This document shows, piece after piece, positions 17,311 to 25,100 of a stretch of 64,000 nucleotides of DNA. A model generated the notes under the pieces. It was not told where the DNA came from. It saw only the letters and a program-made list of their open reading frames with translations, and made no database searches. The stretch is from Streptosporangiaceae bacterium (GTDB lineage: Bacteria; Actinomycetota; Actinomycetes; Streptosporangiales; Streptosporangiaceae). The stretch covers positions 62,001 to 126,000 of the forward strand of contig JAICYD010000003.1 in assembly GCA_025934375.1 (NCBI GenBank), in the 5' to 3' direction. The translations under genes were made by a program, and so were the position numbers. Numbering within the stretch: position 1 is the first letter of the stretch; the number at the start of each line of letters is the position of its first letter.

Positions 17311-18590
17311 GCGAACCCGCAGGCACGAAGGAGCCGAGCGGCGAGCGATCGGGCTCCGCGGGGACGTTTAGCCAGATATTCGCGAAGGCCCTTGAGGGCA
17401 ACACCGTGACGGTCACGGTACTGGCGATCGTGACCGCCGCCGTGGTCGGCGGGCTGCTCGCCGCCTTCACGAACCCGGTGGTGCTGCACGCTCCCGCGGG
17501 CGCCATCATCCCGAAGGCGTGGAGCGTCGTCGCCGCGACGTACGTGGCCCTGTTCGAGGGGTCCATCTTCAACCCGCACACCGTGGCGGCGCTCTTCCAG
17601 CAGGCGAGCCTGCCGACCGCGGTCCACGACGGCTTCCTGGGGGCGGTGTTCAACCCGCTGTCGGAGACCTGCGTGGCTGCCACGCCGCTGATCCTGGCGG
17701 GCCTGGCGGTCGCGGTGCCCTACCAGGCCGGCATGTTCAACATCGGCGGGCAGAGCCAGCTCATCGGCGGGATGATCCTGTCCGCGTGGCTGGGCTTCGG
17801 CGTCAGCATGCCGATCGTCATCCACGTGATCGTCTGCGTGCTCGGCGGCTTCGTGGGCGGAGCGGTGCTCGGCTGGCTGGCCGGCGAGATCAAGGCGCGC
17901 ACCGGGGCGCACGAGGTCATCGTGACGATCATGCTCAACTACATCATGGCGTACCTGCTGGCCTTCCTGCTGTCCTCGCCGTCACTGCTGCAAAAGCCGG
18001 GCAGCACCGACCTGATCACGCCGGACATCGCGTCGAGCGCGCACCTGCCGCAGCTGTTCGGCAACGGGATCATGCGGGTGAACGCGGGGTTCCTGCTCGC
18101 GCTGGCCTGCGCGTTCGGCGCGTGGTGGCTGATGAACCGGACGACGACCGGGTTCGAGCTGCGGGCCGTCGGCGCCAACCCCTCCGCCGCCCGGGTCGCC
18201 GGGATGAAGGTCGAGCACGCCTGGGTGCTGGTCATGTCGATCGCCGGGGGGCTGGCGGGCCTGGGCGGCACCGCGATCGTGCTCGGCACTGACTTCGCGG
18301 TCAATCCGTCGAACTTCGGGACATACGGGATCGACGCGATCACCGTCGCGCTGCTCGGCCGCGGGCGGCCAGCCGGGGTCGTATGGGCCGGGCTGCTGTT
18401 CGGCGCGCTCACCGCGGCATCGCCGGGCATGCAGTCGCAGGCCAACACGCCGGTGCAGATCGTGCAGGTGCTTACCTCGGTGATCGTGCTGTTCGTGGCG
18501 GCGCCGCCGCTGATCAAGACGATGTTCCGGCTGCGGGCGACGCGGGCGCGCGGGGTCGGCACCACCATGTCGAAGGGGTGGAACGCGTGA
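17307..18590 (+). CDS. Nucleoside ABC importer permease (first)
   Basis: This 427-residue polytopic membrane protein belongs to the BPD_transp_2 family (NupP-like). Sequence features are the LAGLAVAVPYQAGMFNIGGQ block and the cytoplasmic EVIVTIMLNYIMAY coupling region. It also has GFELRAVGANPSAARVAGM, characteristic of sugar and nucleoside permeases of this type. GTG 17307 overlaps the ATPase stop and follows GGGAGG, so I choose it over the in-frame ATG a few codons upstream. It pairs with the next gene to form the channel. Confidence 0.9.
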   Translation: MSEPAGTKEPSGERSGSAGTFSQIFAKALEGNTVTVTVLAIVTAAVVGGLLAAFTNPVVLHAPAGAIIPKAWSVVAATYVALFEGSIFNPHTVAALFQQASLPTAVHDGFLGAVFNPLSETCVAATPLILAGLAVAVPYQAGMFNIGGQSQLIGGMILSAWLGFGVSMPIVIHVIVCVLGGFVGGAVLGWLAGEIKARTGAHEVIVTIMLNYIMAYLLAFLLSSPSLLQKPGSTDLITPDIASSAHLPQLFGNGIMRVNAGFLLALACAFGAWWLMNRTTTGFELRAVGANPSAARVAGMKVEHAWVLVMSIAGGLAGLGGTAIVLGTDFAVNPSNFGTYGIDAITVALLGRGRPAGVVWAGLLFGALTAASPGMQSQANTPVQIVQVLTSVIVLFVAAPPLIKTMFRLRATRARGVGTTMSKGWNA

Positions 18591-18609
18591 GCGACTCTGG
18601 AGGCAGGGC

Positions 18610-19950
18610 GTGACGACGACGGCCTCGCCGCGGCTGCCGGACCTGCTGCCGGGTGACGGCTCGGCCGGGGCACCCGGCGGAGCGCGGCGGTTCGCGATGC
18701 CAGCGACGTTCCTGGTGTTCGGGCTGGTCGATATCCTGCTCGGCGCGCGGTCGCACGGGTCGGCGACGCTGTCGTTCACTCCGCAGTTCGCGAAGGTCAC
18801 CATCCCGAACCTGACGATCCCGGCCGACGGGACGTGCTACCTGTGCGGGGCGCTGACCCTGCTGCTCGCCGTGGCCGCGCTGCTGCCGGCGGTCGCGCCC
18901 CGGGCGGTGCCGTCACTGGGCAACCGGCTGTGGCGGCGGGTCGCCATCGGGGTCGTGCTATTCCTGTTCGTGATCGCGCTGCTGGCCTGGTCGGACGTCT
19001 CCCAGTCGAGCAGTGGCTCGGAAGCGATCCCGATCAACATCGTGAACCTGCTGTCCGGCTCGCTGAACCAGTCGATCCCGATCATGCTTGGCGCGATCAC
19101 CGGCGTCATCTGCTCCCGGTCCGGCGTGATCAACATCGCGATCGAGGGGCAGCTCCTGCTGGGCGCGTTCTGCGCCGCGATCGCCACGTCGGCGACCGGG
19201 TCGCTGTGGGTCGGCCTGGTATGCGGGGCGCTGGCCGGGTCGCTCGTCGGGTCCTTGCTGGCGGTGTTCGCGATCGCCTACATCGTCGACCAGGTCGTAC
19301 TCGGCGTCGTGCTGAACGGGCTGATCCTCGGCCTGACCGGCTACCTGTACAACTCGATCCTGGTCCCGTACGGCGACACCCTGAACAGCCCGGCGACCTT
19401 CAACCTGTGGAAGATCCCGGGGCTGGGCGACATCCCGATCCTCGGGCCGGTGTTCTTCGACTCGACCGTGTTCTTGTACATCACGTACATCGTGCTCGCC
19501 TTCGTCTCGTTCGCGCTGTTCCGGACGCGGTGGGGGCTGCGGACGCGGGCCATCGGCGAGCATCCCGTGGCGGCCGACACCGTGGGCATCCAGGTGCTGG
19601 CGCTGCGGTACCGCAACGTCATCCTCGCCGGGCTCATCGCCGGGATCGGCGGCGCCTATTTCACGATCGGGTCGGTCGGGTCGTTCGGGATCAACATGTC
19701 CTCGGGCGAGGGGTACATCGCGCTGGCGGCCATGATCTTCGGCCGGTACACCCCGTGGGGCGCGGTGCTGGCGGCGCTGCTGTTCGGGTTCACCACGCAG
19801 CTGCAGTCGATCCTGTCCAGCATCAACGTGCCGATCCAGTCCAACCTGCTGCTGCTGACGCCCTACGTGGTGACGATCATCGTGGTGGCGGGGCTGGTTG
19901 GGAAGGTGCGCGGCCCGAAGGCCGAGGGCGTCCCGTACGTGAAGTCCTGA
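18610..19950 (+). CDS. Nucleoside ABC importer permease (second)
   Basis: This 446-residue membrane protein is the NupQ-like partner permease. It has the family block ITGVICSRSGVINIAIEGQ and the coupling segment TRWGLRTRAIGEHPVAADT. An extra hydrophobic N-terminal portion (about 140 residues) precedes the core domain. GTG 18610 follows GGAGGCAGGG. It closes the four-gene importer operon, and a hairpin follows 5 bases after the stop. Together with add, deoA and cdd it would let the cell import nucleosides and use them as nitrogen, carbon and base sources. Confidence 0.9.
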   Translation: MTTTASPRLPDLLPGDGSAGAPGGARRFAMPATFLVFGLVDILLGARSHGSATLSFTPQFAKVTIPNLTIPADGTCYLCGALTLLLAVAALLPAVAPRAVPSLGNRLWRRVAIGVVLFLFVIALLAWSDVSQSSSGSEAIPINIVNLLSGSLNQSIPIMLGAITGVICSRSGVINIAIEGQLLLGAFCAAIATSATGSLWVGLVCGALAGSLVGSLLAVFAIAYIVDQVVLGVVLNGLILGLTGYLYNSILVPYGDTLNSPATFNLWKIPGLGDIPILGPVFFDSTVFLYITYIVLAFVSFALFRTRWGLRTRAIGEHPVAADTVGIQVLALRYRNVILAGLIAGIGGAYFTIGSVGSFGINMSSGEGYIALAAMIFGRYTPWGAVLAALLFGFTTQLQSILSSINVPIQSNLLLLTPYVVTIIVVAGLVGKVRGPKAEGVPYVKS

Positions 19951-19954
19951 GCGG

Positions 19955-19978
19955 CCAGTAAATGAGTCGTTTTACTGG
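19955..19978 (+). terminator. Hairpin after the importer operon
   Basis: CCAGTAAA and TTTACTGG are perfect 8-base arms around an 8-base loop, 5 bases after the stop of the last permease gene. There is no strong T-run. Confidence 0.5.
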
Positions 19979-19981
19979 GGC

Positions 19982-20010
19982 TTGTCAGGAGTTCGGGGCA
20001 GCGGCATACT
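19982..20010 (+). promoter_or_regulatory. Predicted promoter of the MauA-like cluster
   Basis: TTGTCA (19982-19987) and CATACT (20005-20010) are spaced by 17 bases and lie right after the upstream hairpin and about 60 bases before the first gene of the cluster. Match is 5/6 to TTGACA and 4/6 to TATAAT. Assigned by eye. Confidence 0.45.
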
Positions 20011-20070
20011 AAAACCCGTCCGCGTAAACCGGCGGTTAACGTGGGGGGACCACATGCCCTTGGGTAACGC

Positions 20071-20685
20071 ATGGTATTCGCGATCCTGTTCATTGTGATC
20101 GCGGTGCTCTTCTGCGTCGCCGCTGTCATGGCGGTTTTCGGCGTCACGCATCTCGCGATGTCAGGGTCGGAAGCGGTCGAGCGCGACGGCCTGCACCGGG
20201 GCACGCCCGCCCCCAGCTGGTCCTTGCCGGATGCGGCCGGGCAGGTGCGGTCTTCCCCGCCGGCCCGCGGGTTCCAGCTCATTGTCTTTGGGGATCACGG
20301 GCTCAAGTCATTTCCAGAGCTCATAGCCGGAATCCAGGAACTGCTGACCGACAGCGACCTGGAAGTCATTATTCTCCCGCGCGAGAAGAACAACATTACC
20401 GTCCCGCTGCTGGGCATGCTCGGCCTGGAAGGCGCCCCCGTGGTAGCCGGGTCGCCGTCCCTATACGGGCGGTATAACGTGCGCGTCACCCCGTTCCTGA
20501 TATTCGTTGACCCGGATGGCCTGGTTCGCGGCTCCAGCCTGGTGAACCACCGGTGGCAGCTCATGAAGCTGTGGCAGCTGGCGCGGGTGCCGCTCGACGC
20601 GACCGCGCCGCCGCTGGTGAACTTCACCGCGCCGCCGGCGAATCTCACGGTGCCGCCACCCGCCTCCCTGGCAGCGGGGCACTGA
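20071..20685 (+). CDS. Membrane-anchored thioredoxin-fold protein lacking the CXXC site
   Basis: This 204-residue protein has an N-terminal membrane helix (VFAILFIVIAVLFCVAAVMAVFG) and a redoxin domain of the TlpA/MauD shape. It has GTPAPSWSLPDAAGQ at the start of the fold and the late strand VRVTPFLIFVDPDGLVRG with the cis-Pro. Where active relatives have a CPxC motif it reads FGDHGLKSFPEL, so no redox cysteines exist in the domain. It may be a structural or substrate-binding partner of the MauD-like protein two genes downstream, which keeps CPSC. A Pro/Ala-rich tail ends the protein. First gene of a five-gene same-strand cluster. Confidence 0.75.
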   Translation: MVFAILFIVIAVLFCVAAVMAVFGVTHLAMSGSEAVERDGLHRGTPAPSWSLPDAAGQVRSSPPARGFQLIVFGDHGLKSFPELIAGIQELLTDSDLEVIILPREKNNITVPLLGMLGLEGAPVVAGSPSLYGRYNVRVTPFLIFVDPDGLVRGSSLVNHRWQLMKLWQLARVPLDATAPPLVNFTAPPANLTVPPPASLAAGH

Positions 20686-20690
20686 CGCCG

Positions 20691-21227
20691 ATGTACGTCA
20701 TCCCTCTCGCGGCGAAGCTCGCCCTCGCCCTGACGTTGATCGCGGCGGGCAGCGCCAAGCTGGCCGGCACGCGGGGGTTCGCGTCCACCGTGCGGCTGTT
20801 CGTGCCGCCCGGCCTGGGGCCGGCCGCCCGGACGGCGCCCGTGACCAGGGCCGTCGCCGGGGCCATCGCCGCCGGGGAACTCGCCGTCGGCTGCGCGAGC
20901 CTGGCCGTGCCGCGAGCCGGCTGGCTCAACTGGGTGGTGCTCGGCCTGGGGACCCTGTTCATCGTCATCTCGGTCATCGGGTATGCCCGGTACCGCGACC
21001 GGTCGTGCAACTGCTTCGGCGGCCTTTCCCGGCGGAAGTTCGACCGCCGGGGCATCGCGCGCAGCCTGCTCATCGGCGCCGGCGGCGTGGTCGCGACGCT
21101 CCCGGTCCCGGTCTCCGCCGTCCGGCTGAGCGCGGCTGACGCAATCCTCCTGCTCGCGGCGGCCGCCCTGGCCGCCTGCGCGACGTACGCGGCGGCCAAG
21201 GCCGTCGCCGCGGTGTCCAGCGCATGA
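20691..21227 (+). CDS. MauE/DoxX-like redox-associated membrane protein
   Basis: This 178-residue protein has about four membrane helices. The first block KLALALTLIAAGSAKLAG and the motif RSCNCFGGL match MauE-type proteins of the DoxX-like fold, in which a C-x-C-F-G pair passes electrons to or from an extracytoplasmic thioredoxin-like partner. In the methylamine-dehydrogenase system MauE works with MauD to form the disulfides of the small subunit. ATG 20691 follows the preceding stop by 5 bases; longer frames upstream lie in the previous gene. Confidence 0.8.
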   Translation: MYVIPLAAKLALALTLIAAGSAKLAGTRGFASTVRLFVPPGLGPAARTAPVTRAVAGAIAAGELAVGCASLAVPRAGWLNWVVLGLGTLFIVISVIGYARYRDRSCNCFGGLSRRKFDRRGIARSLLIGAGGVVATLPVPVSAVRLSAADAILLLAAAALAACATYAAAKAVAAVSSA

Positions 21228-21257
21228 TCCCGGCAACTTTCCGCGATTGGCTTATCG

Positions 21258-21851
21258 ATGGTCGTACCTGTGTACCTGGAAATGGCGCAATGGGCCTTGC
21301 TGCTCCTGCTCGGCCTGCTCGTCATCATCATGTTCCGCCAGCTTGGCCGGCTGTTCCACCGGGAGAGCCGGCCAGAGCGCGCCACCCTGGTGGGGACCAG
21401 GGCCCCCGACTTCAGCTACCTGCGGGTCGGCGACAACCGGGAGCTGGAGTTCCCGGCCGCCAGCGGCCAGCCCACGCTGATCGCCTTCGTCGACCCCACC
21501 TGCCCGAGTTGCGAGGAGCTGGTGGCCAACCTCGGCGAGGTGGCCGGCGCGGGTGAGCTGCCCGGCTTCCGGATCCTGCTGCTGACCGCGGACCCGCCGA
21601 GCTACCTGCACATCTCGGAGGTCTTCAAGAGCACGCGGCTGGAGCTGGGCGCGATGACGTCCCGCGAGACCCGCGCCGCGTTCGACGCCGCCACGACGCC
21701 GCTGCTGGTGGCGATGGACCCCGCGGGCGTGATCCGCGCCAGCGACCACGTCCGCGGCCGCGGCGAGATCCTGGGCCTCAGCCGGGCCGCCACCTTGCCG
21801 CCGGCCGGCTCCATGATCGAGCTGAAGGCGGTCGCGTCCGCCGCCGACTGA
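21258..21851 (+). CDS. MauD/TlpA-like membrane-anchored redoxin
   Basis: This 197-residue protein has an N-terminal helix (MAQWALLLLLGLLVIIMFRQLG) and a thioredoxin-fold domain outside the membrane. The active site is FVDPTCPSCEEL, and the cis-Pro loop is DAATTPLLVAMDPAG. The length and layout (anchor, then APDFSYLRVGDN, then CPSC) match MauD-type proteins. It probably exchanges disulfides with the cysteine-rich protein encoded next, using the MauE-like protein as electron partner. An alternative start is the internal Met at MAQWALL. Confidence 0.82.
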   Translation: MVVPVYLEMAQWALLLLLGLLVIIMFRQLGRLFHRESRPERATLVGTRAPDFSYLRVGDNRELEFPAASGQPTLIAFVDPTCPSCEELVANLGEVAGAGELPGFRILLLTADPPSYLHISEVFKSTRLELGAMTSRETRAAFDAATTPLLVAMDPAGVIRASDHVRGRGEILGLSRAATLPPAGSMIELKAVASAAD

Positions 21852-21893
21852 CCAATTTCGTTGAGCACGTGAGTTAAGGGAGGGCTTTCGACA

Positions 21894-22394
21894 ATGGGCT
21901 GGAGAAGACTGGGTGCCCGGATGGACACCCGCATCGGTGACATGGCCGAGCGCGTCACGCGCCGCATGAACCGGCGAGAGCTGGTACGCACCGCCGTGCT
22001 GGGCGGCACCGCCAGCGTCGCGGCGGTCGTGCTGGGTGAGCGGCCGAGCCTGGCGGTCACCTGCCAGTGCGGGCCGACCCGGCGCTGCACCACCTGCCCC
22101 GGCTACGGCTGCCCGTCCGGCTACCAGCTCTGCAAGGGCTCATTCACTAGCACCTGCTTCAACAGTCAGGGCTACCGCTGCGAATGGCCGGCCGGGGAGT
22201 GGATCGCCTGCACCGGCCTCGGGCACGGGCAGGGGATCAGGATCTGCTACGACTGCAAGGGATCGAGCGGGTGCCACGGCTGGTGCACGTGCCTCAGCGC
22301 CTGCATCTGCTGTAACTGCAAGACGATCGGCGACGTCCGCGCCGAGCAGCAGCGGATGCAGCACGCGCTGGCCGCGGCCGGCGCGGCCGAGTGA
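21894..22394 (+). CDS. Tat-exported, 18-cysteine MauA-like protein
   Basis: This 166-residue protein has a twin-arginine signal (MNRRELVRTAVLGG, hydrophobic stretch to about residue 47, cleavage likely near 50-55). The mature part is small, with 18 cysteines between residues 57 and 142, ending in SACICCNCK. The spacing from C73-PSG to C88, and the later GQGIRICYDC and CTC blocks, resemble the methylamine dehydrogenase light chain as I remember it. By that hand alignment the light-chain tryptophan that becomes tryptophylquinone is Phe84 here, and I see no counterpart of its partner Trp, so the cofactor is probably not made. No heavy-chain, MauG or amicyanin gene is nearby. A strong AAGGGAGGG precedes the ATG. 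Confidence 0.75.
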   Translation: MGWRRLGARMDTRIGDMAERVTRRMNRRELVRTAVLGGTASVAAVVLGERPSLAVTCQCGPTRRCTTCPGYGCPSGYQLCKGSFTSTCFNSQGYRCEWPAGEWIACTGLGHGQGIRICYDCKGSSGCHGWCTCLSACICCNCKTIGDVRAEQQRMQHALAAAGAAE

Positions 22395-23164
22395 GGCGAG
22401 CGCTCACAGGCACGGCGCCCACACGGGCAGCGCTCACTTGGGCAGCGCTCGCATGGGCAGCGGGCCTGGGGCTGCTCCTGGGCTGGAGCGTGCACTCGCG
22501 GTCGCTGCTGCTGGTCCTGCTGGCCGGCGCGCTGGCCGCCATGAACGGCTACTCCAAGGCGTACTCCCCTTGAGGCGCCAACTCCGCCGCGTCCTTGGCC
22601 GGCGACCTCCCGGTCGGGAGAATCCGCAGGCACCTGTCCGCCGTCAGCGTGTACGCGCTGGCGGGCGCCGCGGGCTGGGCGGTGCCCGGCGTCGTGCTGG
22701 GCGCTCTCCCGCTCCAGCTGGCCGCGCTCATCGCCGTGGTGGCGTACGGCGCGTACTACGGCACGGTGGAGGGCCTCGGCGGCCGGGGCGTCCCGCCGCC
22801 AGGCAGCCGCTGGCAGGTCCCCCAGGGCTTCGTCAGGAACGCCTCGCGGCGGCGCAAGCTGGTCATCTGGGGCGGCATCCTCGGCCCCGGCTTCTTGACC
22901 CGCAACCCTTACGCCGGGTTCGGGATGCTGGTGGCCCTGGCCGCGCTGGCCGGGAGCGTGCGGCTTGGCCTGATCGTGGCGGCCGCGATCGGAGCCTGCC
23001 ACGGCGCCGGCCGGGCGCTCGCCATGCTGCGCGACGCGCGGCGGGCCGGCGGCCTTGAGTACCTGAACGCGGTCGCGAAATCGCTGTACTGGCGGCACTG
23101 CGATGGCTTCGCCCTGGTGGCGATCGCGGCGGCAATGCTGGCCGGGTACCGGGGGCTGCTTTAG
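22391..23164 (+). pseudogene. Polytopic membrane protein interrupted by one in-frame TGA
   Basis: A GTG at 22391 overlaps the stop of the MauA-like gene and opens a hydrophobic frame. It ends at TGA 22571-22573 after SKAYSP, then continues in the same frame, without another stop, to 23164. The two parts make sense together: one or two helices before the stop and four or more after it, with VPPPGSRWQVPQGF and WGGILGPGFLTRNPYAGFG in the second part. A TGG-to-TGA change would explain it, and no ribosome site is seen for the TTG at 22595. Alternatives are a split gene or recoding. I do not recognise the family; position suggests a partner of the disulfide cluster. Confidence 0.6.
22425..22469 (+). 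repeat. 15-bp in-frame tandem repeat, 3 copies
   Basis: GGGCAGCGCTCACTT and two diverged copies follow each other without gaps, encoding AALTW/AALAW-type pentapeptides in the first membrane helix of the interrupted membrane protein. Confidence 0.7.
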
Positions 23165-23223
23165 GCCAGCCACTGGTAATGGATCATGGACCGGGCAGGC
23201 ACCAGTGATGGGGAGGGGCGACA

Positions 23224-25065
23224 GTGGCGATCGACGGAGAGCTGCGCGCGGCGGTGGAGGCGTGGATCGCCGATGACCCTGACCCCGTCGACCGCGCCGA
23301 GCTGACGGCGCTGCTGGAGCGGGCCGAGGTGGCCGCCTACGCCGAGGGGGTCGGCGTGGCCGGCGCCGCGCCGGAGGCGGACCAGACCGCCAGCCAGCTG
23401 CGGGACCGCTTCGCGGGGCGGCTGACGTTCGGGACGGCCGGGCTGCGCGGGCAGATCGGAGCCGGCCCGAACCGGATGAACCGGGCGGTCGTGCGCGGCG
23501 CGACCAGCGCGGTCGCCGGGTGGCTGCTCGCGTCGCGGCCGGCCGGGGACGGGGTTGTCATCGGGTGCGACGCCCGCCACCGCTCGGATGAGTTCGCCGA
23601 CGAGGCCGCCCGGGTGCTCGCCGGGGCGGGCATCCGGGTGCACCTGCTGCCCAGGCCCGGCCCGACGCCGCTGGTCGCGTTCGCGGTCCGCCACCTGGGC
23701 ACGGCGGCCGGGATCATGGTCACCGCCAGCCATAATCCGCGCACCGACAACGGATACAAGCTCTATCTCGGCGACGGCGCGCAGGTCATCCCGCCGCTCG
23801 ACGGCGAGATCGAGGGCCGGATCGCGGCGCTCGGCCCGCTGGGCGAGATTCCCACGGCACGGCTGGATAGCCCGCTCATCACCAGGCACGACGATGAGGT
23901 GGCGGCGGCCTACCTGACCGCGATCACCGCGGCGGAGGTCGCCGGATCTGGCAACGCCGTCCCAGAACCGGGGCCGCGAGTCGTCTACACGCCGATGCAC
24001 GGGGTCGCCGGCCCTTTGCTGCTGCGGGCGCTGGAACGGGCCGGCTTCGCCCGGCCGCACGTCGTCACCGTCCAGGGCCAGGCCGACCCGGAGTTCCCCA
24101 CGGCCGCGTTCCCGAACCCGGAGGAGCCCGCCGCGCTCACCTTGGCCCTGGCCGATGCCAAGGCGCTGGACGCGGACCTGGTCCTGGCCAACGACCCGGA
24201 CGGGGACCGGCTGGCGGTGGCGGTGCCCGAGCCGGACACCCGCCGCCAGCCGCGCGCCGAGCCCGGCAGCGCCGAGGCCCTCGAAGACGGCCGGTGGCGG
24301 ATACTGACCGGCGACCAGGTCGGCGCCCTGCTCGGCGCTTATCTCCTCGCCGATAGCGGGGCGGGGACGCCGCTGGTGGCGACCACCATCGTGTCGTCCA
24401 CGCTGCTGGCGAAGATCGCGGCGGCGGCGGGCGCCCGGTACCGCCAGACGCTGACCGGCTTCAAGTGGATCGCCCGGGCGGCCGACGACGTGCCCGGCGC
24501 GACCTTCGCCTTCGGCTACGAGGAGGCGATCGGGTACGCCGTCGGCGGTGCCGTGCGCGACAAGGACGGCATCAGCGCCGCCGTCGCCTTCCTCCGGCTG
24601 GCGGCCGAGGCGGCGCTGGCCGGCCAGTCAGTCCTGGACCGGTATGACGACCTGGAGCGCGCGCACGGGGTGCACCTGACGTCGCAGCTGTCGCTGCGCA
24701 TCGCGGTAACCGCCGAGGTCATGCGCCGGCTGCGGGCCGCTCCCCCGGCGACCCTGGCCGGCCAGCCGGTCGATGAGCACACCGACTACGCGGCGCCCCC
24801 ACCCGACGGCACGGCCGCCGGCCGATCTGGGCTGCCGCCATCGGACGTGCTCAGTTACCGGATCGGGCGCGACCGGGTCGTCATCCGCCCTAGCGGCACC
24901 GAGCCGAAGGTCAAGGCCTACTTCGAGATCGTCGAGCCGGTCCCGCCCGGAGGGCTGATCGCTGCGCGGATGACCGCCCAGCGGCGCCTGGCGCCGCTCC
25001 GGGAGGCCGTTAGCGCCTTGCTCACCGGCATGACCACGATCACCGGCCAGCGCCAGCCTGGCTAG
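23224..25065 (+). CDS. Phosphohexomutase (phosphoglucomutase/phosphomannomutase)
   Basis: This 613-residue enzyme moves phosphate between C1 and C6 of a hexose phosphate. The phosphoserine loop is TASHNPRTDNGYKLYLG and the Mg-binding loop NDPDGDRLAVAVPE. The sugar-specificity loop is in the FAFGYEEAIGY region, and the phosphate-binding loop is IRPSGTEPKVKAY near the C-terminus. The length fits the long alpha-PGM/PMM branch found in actinobacteria. GTG 23224 follows GGGAGGGG. No operon partner is evident; it would serve glycogen, trehalose or cell-wall sugar supply. Confidence 0.92.
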   Translation: MAIDGELRAAVEAWIADDPDPVDRAELTALLERAEVAAYAEGVGVAGAAPEADQTASQLRDRFAGRLTFGTAGLRGQIGAGPNRMNRAVVRGATSAVAGWLLASRPAGDGVVIGCDARHRSDEFADEAARVLAGAGIRVHLLPRPGPTPLVAFAVRHLGTAAGIMVTASHNPRTDNGYKLYLGDGAQVIPPLDGEIEGRIAALGPLGEIPTARLDSPLITRHDDEVAAAYLTAITAAEVAGSGNAVPEPGPRVVYTPMHGVAGPLLLRALERAGFARPHVVTVQGQADPEFPTAAFPNPEEPAALTLALADAKALDADLVLANDPDGDRLAVAVPEPDTRRQPRAEPGSAEALEDGRWRILTGDQVGALLGAYLLADSGAGTPLVATTIVSSTLLAKIAAAAGARYRQTLTGFKWIARAADDVPGATFAFGYEEAIGYAVGGAVRDKDGISAAVAFLRLAAEAALAGQSVLDRYDDLERAHGVHLTSQLSLRIAVTAEVMRRLRAAPPATLAGQPVDEHTDYAAPPPDGTAAGRSGLPPSDVLSYRIGRDRVVIRPSGTEPKVKAYFEIVEPVPPGGLIAARMTAQRRLAPLREAVSALLTGMTTITGQRQPG

Positions 25066-25100
25066 GCGCGGCGAGCGGCCACTTCGTACAATTTCGAACC

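Noticed and set aside
20071..22394. Cluster considered as a RiPP (lanthipeptide or thiopeptide type) locus because of the cysteine-rich small protein
   Set aside because: No lanthionine synthetase, YcaO, radical SAM or peptidase gene is present; the export signal is Tat type and the partners are MauD/MauE-like.
22036..23058. Plus-strand open frame of 340 codons across the MauA-like gene and the membrane protein
   Set aside because: Its product is Arg/Ala/Pro-rich low complexity. The other frame gives a Tat signal, 18 cysteines and hydrophobic helices, which are much more protein-like.
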